From NCBI RefSeq assembly GCF_913063105.1, contig NZ_CAJXYQ010000021.1, positions 17,191 through 81,190 of the forward strand: a stretch of 64,000 bases of DNA. Direction: 5' to 3'. The stretch's first letter is position 1. Each line of letters opens with the position of its first letter. Shown piece by piece: positions 8,397-15,775 of this stretch. Source of the DNA: an uncultured Draconibacterium sp. (GTDB taxonomy: Bacteria > Bacteroidota > Bacteroidia > Bacteroidales > Prolixibacteraceae). The position numbers and the translations under genes were made by a program. The notes beneath the pieces were generated by a model that had not been told where the DNA came from, ran no database searches, and saw nothing but the letters and a program-made list of their open reading frames with translations.

Positions 8397-9785
8397 TTAC
8401 TGAATATTTGGCTTTTCCAATCCGTAACCTTTTCGTTTATCTTCAATTTTAAGCAAGAATGAAGTTATTAAGGCCAAAATGGTAAGTGCAACAAAAATAG
8501 TCCAGGTGGTTTGATAATCGTAGTTAATAGCTTCACCAGCTGCTTTCGCTTCAGCCACTCCAGGATTGGTTTTGTCGAGTACAATACCTACGGCCAGTGG
8601 AATACCCCAAAGTCCAAAGTTTTGCACCCAGAAAATTACTGCATAGGCACTACCCAGCTGTTTTTCAGGAATAATTTTTGGCACCGATGGCCACATGGCT
8701 GAAGGTACCAGCGAAAAGGCAATTCCGAGCAAAATTACGTTGAAAAATGCTGCAACTACGCTGGTAATAAAAGGAAGGTAGAAAATTACATGAACGATGA
8801 TAAGCAAAACTGCGCCCAACATCATAATCGATGCACCTTTTCCTTTTTTATCGTAAATACTACCAAAAACAGGAGTAAGCAACATGGTTCCAAAAGGAAC
8901 TAAACTAGGCAATAAACCGGCCCAGTTTTCGCTCACACCAAATTTGTTTACCATTAAATCGGGGCCGTATTTGTAGAACGGAAATACCGTAGAGTAAAAG
9001 AACACACACAACAAGGCAATCAGCCAAAAACCCCAGTTACCAATAATTACCAGTAGATCAGAGAATTTAAACTCATCATCACCCGAGGCAGATTCTTCCT
9101 CTACAATCTGAGCATCAAGCTTTTTGTCCTGAATATTGTAATAAAAGAATCCGATTAAGCCTAAAATAAGAAAGACAATTACGATAAGAATTGTGGTTGG
9201 CACATCGTAGGTGTTGGCAATTTTTGCCCCAAATGCAAGTGGAGCAAACGATCCCAAACGGGCAATAGCCACCTGCATACCCATGGCCAGTGCAATTTCT
9301 TTTCCTTTAAACCATTTGGCAACCGATTTTGAAACCGTGATACCGGCATATTCAACCCCTACTCCAAAAATGGCAAAACCTACACCGGCCAACAACACCT
9401 GGGTGGTAATATCGATGTTCAACAGGGGAACATGCACAATATTATCAGGGCTGCCCACCAAACCTTTAAAGGCTGCATACTTTAAAGCACCACCAATAAT
9501 CATTATCAGTGCAGAAGATATGGTGCTGAACCGAATTCCAAATTTGTCGAGTAAAACTCCAACAATCACCAACATCATCAAAAACACATTAAAAATACCA
9601 TAGGCACTGGTAATAAAGCCGAAATCGGCACTATTCATGGCCAGGGTACGTTCCATAATTGGTTTTAAAGGAGAAATTACCTCTGTAAACATGTAACCTG
9701 CAAACATGGTGAACGACAAGATTACCAGAGCTGTCCATCTTGCCTTTTTCGAATCGCGCAACGTTTGCTTAATCGCATTTGTCAT
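8397..9785 (-). CDS. MFS transporter resembling the dipeptide carrier MFSD1
   Basis: A 462-residue major facilitator protein of the inner membrane with about 12 hydrophobic segments. Typical MFS loop 2-3 signature GVLLDKFGIRFS (about 76-87). The segment AKWFKGKEIALAMGMQVAIAR (about 156-176; WFKGKE 158-163) and the later LVPSAMWPSVPKIIPEKQLG followed by QNFGLWGIP recall, from memory, the corresponding regions of animal MFSD1, a lysosomal dipeptide uniporter. Upstream of pepD on the same strand, 84 bases apart. Substrate is therefore inferred to be dipeptides; sequence alone shows only the MFS fold. A long acidic cytoplasmic loop (IVEEESASGDDEF, about 223-235) separates the two halves. Confidence 0.88.
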   Translation of the reverse strand: MTNAIKQTLRDSKKARWTALVILSFTMFAGYMFTEVISPLKPIMERTLAMNSADFGFITSAYGIFNVFLMMLVIVGVLLDKFGIRFSTISSALIMIIGGALKYAAFKGLVGSPDNIVHVPLLNIDITTQVLLAGVGFAIFGVGVEYAGITVSKSVAKWFKGKEIALAMGMQVAIARLGSFAPLAFGAKIANTYDVPTTILIVIVFLILGLIGFFYYNIQDKKLDAQIVEEESASGDDEFKFSDLLVIIGNWGFWLIALLCVFFYSTVFPFYKYGPDLMVNKFGVSENWAGLLPSLVPFGTMLLTPVFGSIYDKKGKGASIMMLGAVLLIIVHVIFYLPFITSVVAAFFNVILLGIAFSLVPSAMWPSVPKIIPEKQLGSAYAVIFWVQNFGLWGIPLAVGIVLDKTNPGVAEAKAAGEAINYDYQTTWTIFVALTILALITSFLLKIEDKRKGYGLEKPNIQ

Positions 9786-9857
9786 ACTATAAAATTTTAT
9801 AAGTTTTTTCTAAGCCGTTAAAAATAAGAAAATTTAAACGCCATAAAAATGACGACA

Positions 9858-9892
9858 GAAAAAAAGGACAGCTCTTTATGGTTGTCCTTCTT
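9858..9892 (-). terminator. intrinsic terminator of the DUF4831 gene (minus strand)
   Basis: Arms AAGGACA (9864-9870) and TGTCCTT (9883-9889) form a 7-bp stem, followed on the minus strand by a T-run (A-run 9858-9865). It lies just past the DUF4831 stop codon and before the MFS gene's promoter region. Confidence 0.7.
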
Positions 9893-9903
9893 TCTAATAG
9901 TTT

Positions 9904-11016
9904 TTATTTGAGTTGAATAGCTTTTATTGCCCCGGTTTCGGCATGCAGTTCAACGGCATAATCGCCGCCCAGAAAATCTTCGGGGAAGGGCGCCACCACA
10001 CCAAACTGTGCCATTGGTAGGCGAACCGAAGCCAGCTCATTCATCTCGTAAATTAAACGAATGGTGGCTATCCCCGGCAACCGGTAGAAAATACCCGAAG
10101 CTCCGGCATCCGGATTTTCAGAAACAGCTTCTTTCGAATACTTCTGATTTAGCTCCTGCACCCGGTCAAACTCAATCATAACGGGTTTTCCCGAAAGGTC
10201 GGTAGCCGAAACAATGCCTTTATCTTCGGCAATTCGAAATACCACCTGGCCGCTTTTTACTGCCGATCCGGGTACATAATCCACACTATAGCTTTGTTTT
10301 TTATAGGTCGTTCGCCCCACAAATAACTGAATGTATTCTTTTTCAATCTTTTTCAATTCTTTCATGCTCACCTCGTAGGCTTTACCATCAGGATGCTCGC
10401 CATCCATCATTAATGCAGCCATATCGTACTGGTTCATTCGGCAATCGAGTATACGCTGCGCGGCCTCTGCAGCTTTTTGCTCTACACTTACTTTTGTTGG
10501 TCTGAAGTTGTTGGTTGAGTCGCCCGGATAATAGCTGGGGTGGTCAGTCAGGTAGTCGAACGAAAAGCCATCGTCGAAACCGGGTTTTTGCACGCTGCTG
10601 TTTGATGTAGGCTGTGGAAGTGCCTGCGGCACCACATTCGCATTATTAATACCAAGCAGGCAACCATCGGCACTTAAATTAAGTAAAGCTGCCACCTCTC
10701 CCATGGCCTGGTGCACCTGCTCCGGATCGGGTTCGCTGAAAGTTTTTATGGCTACTTCGGTAATTTCCCACTTACTAACAGCCTGGGTTTTTGCATTTTT
10801 TATACCCAATAGTTGCTCGGCATAAGCTGCGTAAGGCCCCGGTACAAATTTTTCGTTAAGCGCTTTTACATGTATTTTTAATCCGGTACGTGGCAAGGCA
10901 TACGGAATACCTTCGGTATAAGTTGGAACCAGCCCCGGCTCTTCTTCCTTTTTTTTGCGTTGCCCAAATGTTGGAATTACCAACAACACTGCAATTATAA
11001 AAGCTAAATACTTCAT
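9904..11016 (-). CDS. DUF4831-family secreted protein
   Basis: A 370-residue exported protein of a family found in Bacteroidota, function unknown. The N-terminus is a signal peptide (hydrophobic residues about 4-17, cleavage near TFGQ). The mature part starts with a Lys/Glu-rich patch (RKKKEEEP), then the family hallmark EGIPYALPRTGLKIHVKA, and further on RILDCRMNQYDMAALMMDGEHPDGKAYE cut over two conserved blocks (about 190-217). No catalytic motif is recognisable. It stands alone, with its own -7 element (11045-11052) and terminator. Confidence 0.8.
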   Translation of the reverse strand: MKYLAFIIAVLLVIPTFGQRKKKEEEPGLVPTYTEGIPYALPRTGLKIHVKALNEKFVPGPYAAYAEQLLGIKNAKTQAVSKWEITEVAIKTFSEPDPEQVHQAMGEVAALLNLSADGCLLGINNANVVPQALPQPTSNSSVQKPGFDDGFSFDYLTDHPSYYPGDSTNNFRPTKVSVEQKAAEAAQRILDCRMNQYDMAALMMDGEHPDGKAYEVSMKELKKIEKEYIQLFVGRTTYKKQSYSVDYVPGSAVKSGQVVFRIAEDKGIVSATDLSGKPVMIEFDRVQELNQKYSKEAVSENPDAGASGIFYRLPGIATIRLIYEMNELASVRLPMAQFGVVAPFPEDFLGGDYAVELHAETGAIKAIQLK

Positions 11017-11044
11017 TATTTCAATTGTTTTTATTTGAGAAACC

Positions 11045-11052
11045 CAAAAGTA
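11045..11052 (-). promoter_or_regulatory. -7 element (TActTTTG) of the DUF4831 gene
   Basis: The minus strand reads TACTTTTG, a full match to TAnnTTTG, 29 bases upstream of the start codon. No convincing -33 element was found. Confidence 0.45.
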
Positions 11053-11148
11053 TTAAAATTATTTTATGCTTTTTACAACACTACTACACAAAGTCATAAA
11101 GTACGGTCTTGAGACAGTTTAGTCTATCGTTTTTCTGCTCATAAAAAC

Positions 11149-11172
11149 CTTTGTGTCTTAGTGCCTTTGTGT
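11149..11172 (+). repeat. three tandem copies of an 8-mer CTTTGTGn
   Basis: CTTTGTGT, CTTAGTGC and CTTTGTGT lie head to tail at 11149-11156, 11157-11164 and 11165-11172. The third copy supplies the TTTG that serves as the likely -33 element of aat. Confidence 0.6.
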
Positions 11173-11194
11173 TCAACCCAATAGTTTATCTTTG
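11166..11194 (+). promoter_or_regulatory. promoter of aat, -33 TTTG and -7 TAtcTTTG
   Basis: TTTG at 11166-11169 and TATCTTTG at 11187-11194 are 17 bases apart. The -7 box ends only 5 bases before the ATG at 11200, so the predicted transcript start falls on or next to the start codon and the mRNA should be leaderless or nearly so. Confidence 0.6.
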
Positions 11195-11199
11195 CCCAC

Positions 11200-11889
11200 A
11201 TGATAGAATTTCCCGATCCAAACCAGGCCGACGACGATGGATTACTTGCACAGGGCGGCGAGCTCACTCCTGAGTTTTTATTGTCGGCTTATTCCCAGGG
11301 CATTTTTCCGTGGTTTTGCGAGGGCGAACCAATTTTATGGTACTCGCCCAATCCGCGCATGGTTTTAAAACCCGAAAATTTTAAACTGCGAAAAAGCCTG
11401 CAGCAGACCATCAAGCGCGGTATTTTTGAATTGCGTATTGACACTGCTTTTCGGGAAGTGATTAGCAACTGCAGCACCGTAAAACGCCGGCACGAAGAAT
11501 TAACCTGGATTACCAACGATATGATAGAAGCCTATGTAAAATTGCATGAACTGGGCTTTGCCCACTCGTTTGAGACCTGGTTTGAAGGTGAGCTGGTTGG
11601 CGGTTTATACGGATTATCGTTGGGAAATTGTTTTTTTGGGGAATCGATGTTTTTTACCAAAACCGACGCCAGCAAATTTGCCTTTTTCCACCTGGTGCAG
11701 TTTGCATTAAAAAACAACTTTGCTTTTATCGATGCACAGCAACCAACCGATCACCTGGCAAGTTTAGGCGCCAAACCAATTCCTCGAAAAGATTTTCTGG
11801 AAATGATTGATAAAGCTCTGCTGCACAAGACTTTGCAAGGCAAATGGACCGACTTTGATAACAAGGCATTTTATCCGGGCATTGATTAA
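11200..11889 (+). CDS. aat: leucyl/phenylalanyl-tRNA--protein transferase
   Basis: Transfers Leu or Phe from aminoacyl-tRNA to N-terminal Arg or Lys of proteins, marking them for the ClpS/ClpAP N-degron pathway; cytosolic. 229 residues, normal length. Family signatures in order: FPDPNQADDDGLLAQGGEL, SAYSQGIFPWF, ILWYSPNPRMVL, the RRHEELTWI region, HSFETWFEGELVGGLYGLSLG, FFGESMFF, ASKFAFFHLV and FIDAQQPTDHLASLGAKPI. The start at 11200 places the conserved FPDP motif at residue 4, as usual. The stop codon interlocks in a shared TTAA with the convergent gene on the minus strand. Confidence 0.97.
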   Translation: MIEFPDPNQADDDGLLAQGGELTPEFLLSAYSQGIFPWFCEGEPILWYSPNPRMVLKPENFKLRKSLQQTIKRGIFELRIDTAFREVISNCSTVKRRHEELTWITNDMIEAYVKLHELGFAHSFETWFEGELVGGLYGLSLGNCFFGESMFFTKTDASKFAFFHLVQFALKNNFAFIDAQQPTDHLASLGAKPIPRKDFLEMIDKALLHKTLQGKWTDFDNKAFYPGID

Positions 11890-12575
11890 GAAACGACCAG
11901 TGCAAACGCTTGGTAGCTTTTCAGCTTTTTAGGAACCGATTCTTTAACCCGCTTTTTATTCAAGGCCAAATAACCATTTTTATCAATTAAAAACCAGTCG
12001 GGCATTTCCACATGTAATTGATTATCGGGATAAACCAGTGGCAAGCCATTCTTTTTTCGGTGGTTGTACCAAACGCAATACAAATCAAATATTTTGGGCA
12101 TTACTCCGCTATGCCTTAATTGATAGTGCTGCACATCCGGATTATTTACAAATAAAAAAAAGCGCCCCACAAAAAGCTCGTCAATCATTTTTATTCCCAC
12201 AATATTTTCTTCAATCAGGTAGCTCATTATTTCAAAATACATCACGTAATCGCCCATCAGGCGTCCTTCTTCCGCAGTAAAAGGATCACCATTTGAATCT
12301 CTGTTAGCCTTTAGCTTTTTATAAATTCTATCAATATCAGCGTTTTCAGCAAACGAACTGTTCATATTAAAAACAAACTCAGCTCGCGAAATATCATGCT
12401 CTTTTCTTAACTGAAAAATGATGACAACCACTCCAACAATAGCTGTAAATGTTGTTGTAATATCAGAAACCGGCTCATTAAAAAAGAAGCGATACACGGC
12501 ACCTGCCAATAACATTACCAACACAATTAAAACCGTTTTCCAAATACTTTTTCTTTTTGTTTTCATATCCATCAA
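11886..12575 (-). CDS. membrane-anchored protein of unknown function
   Basis: 229 residues, not recognised. The N-terminus has a positively charged start (MKTKRKSIWK) and two hydrophobic segments (about 11-30 and about 39-55), then a soluble domain rich in aromatic residues that includes GRLMGDYVMYFEIMSYLIEE and a Tyr/His-rich stretch ending in WYNHRKKNG. The arrangement (two N-terminal helices, a short charged linker REKEHD-like region, a helical cytosolic domain) resembles DUF4760-type proteins, but I cannot confirm membership. Either of the first two Met codons (12575 or 12569) may be used. Convergent with aat, sharing TTAA. Confidence 0.65.
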   Translation of the reverse strand: MMDMKTKRKSIWKTVLIVLVMLLAGAVYRFFFNEPVSDITTTFTAIVGVVVIIFQLRKEHDISRAEFVFNMNSSFAENADIDRIYKKLKANRDSNGDPFTAEEGRLMGDYVMYFEIMSYLIEENIVGIKMIDELFVGRFFLFVNNPDVQHYQLRHSGVMPKIFDLYCVWYNHRKKNGLPLVYPDNQLHVEMPDWFLIDKNGYLALNKKRVKESVPKKLKSYQAFALVVS

Positions 12576-12805
12576 TGTTTTGTTTGAACTTATACTTCCT
12601 GTTTCTTAAAGCTACTTTTTATGATTTATGGCGGGCTAACGGTTACTTGAATGTTGTGGTTGCGGATTTCGAAGAGCGTTCTTGTCCGCCAGCTAATGCA
12701 CACGAAGCTGCAATGCGAGAATTAAAGCGAGGCGAAATTGACCAAAGTAATCAGCAAAATGTGGTCATTCACCTCAAAATTATTGGCACGACAGCTACCA
12801 GAGAC
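12576..12805. other. intergenic region with a GC-richer structured segment
   Basis: No convincing gene. A plus-strand reading frame of 85 codons (12557-12814) exists but its start lies inside the neighbouring gene and its composition is not protein-like. Within it, 12629-12691 is noticeably more GC-rich than its surroundings and is bounded by TGGCGG and CCGCCA, with an inner GCGGA/TCCGC pair (12662-12666 with 12685-12689), so it can fold. Confidence 0.4.
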
Positions 12806-12994
12806 TTACTTTAGCCGGGGGCGCCACATTGCCACTACCAGCGAGGCTATAACCAGGCAAATACCCCCAAGCATACACCGGTAACAGGTAGAGTCGGCCC
12901 AATGCTCGATACGGGCATACGAGCCCAGCCCAACACAACTAAAAGCAAGTAATAGAAAAATAAGAATCAGAGTTTTTCGGGTTTTTGTCATCAT
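12806..12994 (-). CDS. small two-helix membrane protein
   Basis: 62 residues: basic N-terminus (MTKTRK), a first hydrophobic helix (about 8-25), a short loop RIEHWADSTCYRC with two cysteines, a second helix (about 42-57) and a basic end (WRPRLK). The charge pattern suggests both ends in the cytoplasm and the cysteine-bearing loop in the periplasm. Start may be Met1 or Met2. No family recognised; the coding assignment rests on the clean membrane-protein pattern. Confidence 0.5.
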   Translation of the reverse strand: MMTKTRKTLILIFLLLAFSCVGLGSYARIEHWADSTCYRCMLGGICLVIASLVVAMWRPRLK

Positions 12995-13168
12995 GGTGGA
13001 TTATAACATTTTGCACTGTAAAACTATAAATACAGGCGAGATTCGCAAAATTCTTTTCGAGATATCGTTCAAAAAACCTTCCTCTTAACTACCGGCACCG
13101 CAAAAAATCCCCAGGTACAAATTAAGCCCTTTCAAAAAAAAATACGCCAACACCTGCGTTTGATTTTC

Positions 13169-13176
13169 TATATTTG
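13169..13176 (+). promoter_or_regulatory. -7 element (TAtaTTTG) of the EamA exporter gene
   Basis: TATATTTG matches TAnnTTTG and lies 29 bases before the ATG at 13206. A TTTG is present only 6 bases upstream, too close for a -33 element. Confidence 0.45.
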
Positions 13177-13205
13177 AGCCATCAAAAAAAACATTGGGTT
13201 TCAGC

Positions 13206-14105
13206 ATGAAAACAGCCACATACAAAGGATACCTGCTGGCACTGGTTGCCACCATTGCTTTTTCAAACGTATATATTTTTAGTAAAGCCGCTTTAAACCA
13301 AATTCATTTAACACAATTTGGTATTTACTGGTGTGGTTTTGGCATGCTTTTTAGTTTGTTGTTTGCCTTCAAAGGAAAAAAAATTGCCCAGTTAAACCGG
13401 CTCAGCAAAAAACAGGCACGCATATTACTTTTACTGGGTTTTTTGGAAATACTCACCACCTCAACCTTTTTTATTTCCATAAACATTATTCCCGACCCCG
13501 CCATTACCTCGTTTATTGGCAACCTCTTCCCCGTTATGGTAACCCTGGGGGGAATTATAATACTAAAAGAAAAATTTGGCTGGGTTGAAATTGTTGGCGC
13601 TTCACTGGCCCTTATAGGTACCTTTGTTATAAGCTACACGGGGGGTACCAGTTTAAAAACGCTGTTTATTGCCGGAACAGGCGTGGTACTTATTAACGCA
13701 CTTTTTGCCACCACTGCAACCCTTATTGTGAAAGTGCACGTAAAAAATATAAGTCCCGAACTGTTTAACCTTAACCGCTACACCTGGCTGTTCCTGTTTT
13801 CGCTTATCATGTTTTTTGTTTACCAACCCGAGGCAAATATTCCTGCAAAGGCCTTTGCCAATATATCGGTTGGTGCTTTTCTCGAGTTTATTGCCATACT
13901 AACCGTCTATTATTCGTACCATTTTATTGAGGCATCGCGCTCGGCTATTGTACAAACCTTGAAAGGTATTTTTGTGCTAATTGGCGCCTTTGTGGTGTTT
14001 AATACGTTCCCGGTTTTGCACCAGTTTATTGGCGGAATGATTACCGTTGTTGGCGTTTTGGTTATGGCACTGGCCCAGGCAGGCATCATCAGAACCAGGC
14101 ACTAA
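13206..14105 (+). CDS. EamA/DMT-family transporter
   Basis: Inner-membrane drug/metabolite transporter with ten hydrophobic segments arranged as two EamA repeats (first about 8-140, second about 150-290). Typical features are the Pro-containing helix pair INIIPDPAITSFIGNLFPVMVTLGGIIIL followed by KEKF (split here by position about 96-125) and the second-repeat end FVLIGAFVVF. I choose ATG 13206; TTG 13194 would add MGFS and is less likely given the -7 element at 13169-13176. Family members export amino acids, nucleosides or other metabolites; substrate unknown. Alone on its strand, with the efflux cassette 257 bases downstream. Confidence 0.88.
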   Translation: MKTATYKGYLLALVATIAFSNVYIFSKAALNQIHLTQFGIYWCGFGMLFSLLFAFKGKKIAQLNRLSKKQARILLLLGFLEILTTSTFFISINIIPDPAITSFIGNLFPVMVTLGGIIILKEKFGWVEIVGASLALIGTFVISYTGGTSLKTLFIAGTGVVLINALFATTATLIVKVHVKNISPELFNLNRYTWLFLFSLIMFFVYQPEANIPAKAFANISVGAFLEFIAILTVYYSYHFIEASRSAIVQTLKGIFVLIGAFVVFNTFPVLHQFIGGMITVVGVLVMALAQAGIIRTRH

Positions 14106-14362
14106 GCCACCAAACTGTTTTTTCAGTTAAAAAACTACACATTTAGTTTATTTGAAGTTTATTTAACAAAATTTCATAATTATTTTTTGTTTCTTTCGTT
14201 AAAAATTAAGCAAGGCATAGTTTTTGTTTAACAGAAAAACGATTACTCAACCAAAAAACGAAAGCGAAAACCATGAAACAACAACCTCAAAATTCAACGT
14301 AGAAACACGTACCCGCCAACACACGCCAAGCCGCTACCATTGAAAACTTAAAACATACCAAA
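14106..14362. other. 257-base AT-rich leader region of the efflux cassette
   Basis: No open reading frame of interest. It contains a sigma-54-like sequence (14213-14228) and then an A-rich, C-rich stretch with few G residues up to the first adaptor gene, consistent with a long untranslated leader of about 120 bases. Confidence 0.5.
14213..14228 (+). promoter_or_regulatory. possible sigma-54 (-24/-12) promoter
   Basis: AGGCATAGTTTTTGTT compares with the TGGCAYRnnnnTTGCW consensus: GG at 14214-14215 and TTGT at 14224-14227, spacing correct, two mismatches (first T, and the C of the -12 GC). It lies about 135 bases upstream of the adaptor gene. No bEBP regulator gene is adjacent in the window. 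Confidence 0.3.
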
Positions 14363-15757
14363 ATGAAGAAAAAAAACTGGCTGTTTGCCGCCATTGCTGT
14401 AGTTCTGCTGGCAGTGGTTTTATTTGTTTTTGCAGGTTCGAAAACCGAAACAACCCAAATTACAACGCAGGTACAAAAAGGCCCATTTGAAGTATTAGTG
14501 TACTCCAGCGGGCAGCTCGAGTCGGAAAACTCTGACCACGTATATATTCCGGAGAAAATGAAAGACCGCCAAACACGAATCTCCAACCTTACCATTACCG
14601 ATATTGTTGAGGAGGGCACCTATGTTGATTCGGGCGATTATGTAGCCACACTCGACCACCAGGCCGTGCAGGAGCAACTAAAAAATGCCATGGATGAACT
14701 GGAGAAAACGCTCTCGGAATACAACGACAGTAAAATAGACTCGAACCTTACCCTTAGCAACGAACGCGATTTAATTATTAACGCCGAAATGGATGTTGAA
14801 GAGCGTAAAATTGCAGTGGATGAGTCGATTTATGAATCGCCATCGGAACAGAAAAAGGTAAAAATGGATTACGACAAAGCCTTACGAAAGCTTGAACAAT
14901 CAAAACAAGCCTACGAATTAAAAACACAACAGGAAGTAAATAAGGTAAACCGTAAATTCATCAATTACAAACAAATTCGCGAACGTGTTGATGCCCTGGA
15001 GGAATTAATGGATCAACTGATTGTGTATTCGCCCAAAGCGGGTATCATCTCGTACCACCAGTACGAATGGGGAGGAACGGTAAAAACGGGCTCACGTGTT
15101 TCGCAATGGAGCCCCATAATTGCCACTTTCCCGAATATGGATAACCTGGTTACCAAAACCTTTATAAACGAAATTGACATTGCCCTGATAAAACCGGGCC
15201 AGAAAGTAAATATTGGTATCGATGCTTTTCCGGATAAAACCCTTAGCGGCGAAGTAGCCACGGTGGCCAACATGGGACAGCTAATGCCTAAAAGCGATGC
15301 CAAGGTGTTTGAGGTAAAAATAAAAGTTAACGGCTCCGACCCCGATTTAAAACCGGCGATGACAACCAGTAACACCATTCAGGCCAATTTTATGGAAGAG
15401 GCCATTTTTGTTCCTATCGAGGCTGTATTTCATAACGACAGTTTATCGTTTGTGTACCTGCCCAAATCGGAAACCCGACAGATTATTGAACCCGGGCCAA
15501 CCAACGAAAATTACATGATTGTTAGCCAGGGACTGGAAGAAGGCCAGGAGCTGTTGCTGCTGGAACCCGATAATACCGATGACTACAAACTTGTAGGTTT
15601 TGAAATTTATGCCGACATGCAACAAAAAGCAGCAGAGCAAAAAGAAAAAGAAGAAGCCGAAAGACTAAAAAGAGAACAGGAGAAACCAAAAACTCCTGAA
15701 CTGCCTGCCGGAATAAAACTTCCTCCGGGCGTTACCATTACCAAATCAGCCAGTTAG
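14363..15757 (+). CDS. efflux adaptor (HlyD/MacA-type periplasmic membrane-fusion protein), first copy
   Basis: 464 residues. An N-terminal signal-anchor helix (about 6-22) holds it in the inner membrane; then a beta-barrel start (QKGPFEVLVYSSGQLE), a lipoyl half (DIVEEGTYVDSGDYVATLD), a long alpha-helical coiled coil (about 95-210), the second lipoyl half (LIVYSPKAGIISY), and beta-barrel/membrane-proximal domains (KTFINEIDIALIKPGQKV; KPAMTTSNTI). The C-terminus carries an unusual charged tail (AEQKEKEEAERLKREQEK, then Pro-rich). Such adaptors link an inner-membrane transporter to a TolC channel. First gene of a four-gene run with a 19-base gap to the permease. Related to the second adaptor at 18866. 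Confidence 0.9.
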   Translation: MKKKNWLFAAIAVVLLAVVLFVFAGSKTETTQITTQVQKGPFEVLVYSSGQLESENSDHVYIPEKMKDRQTRISNLTITDIVEEGTYVDSGDYVATLDHQAVQEQLKNAMDELEKTLSEYNDSKIDSNLTLSNERDLIINAEMDVEERKIAVDESIYESPSEQKKVKMDYDKALRKLEQSKQAYELKTQQEVNKVNRKFINYKQIRERVDALEELMDQLIVYSPKAGIISYHQYEWGGTVKTGSRVSQWSPIIATFPNMDNLVTKTFINEIDIALIKPGQKVNIGIDAFPDKTLSGEVATVANMGQLMPKSDAKVFEVKIKVNGSDPDLKPAMTTSNTIQANFMEEAIFVPIEAVFHNDSLSFVYLPKSETRQIIEPGPTNENYMIVSQGLEEGQELLLLEPDNTDDYKLVGFEIYADMQQKAAEQKEKEEAERLKREQEKPKTPELPAGIKLPPGVTITKSAS

Positions 15758-15775
15758 CCACCAAAATAAATTACA

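Noticed and set aside
12557..12814. 85-codon plus-strand reading frame
   Set aside because: Starts inside the neighbouring gene on the other strand, has no start context, and its composition is not protein-like; treated as noncoding.
14110..14135. hairpin AACTG-TTTTTT-CAGTT after the EamA gene
   Set aside because: Five-bp stem without a following T-run; too weak to call a terminator.
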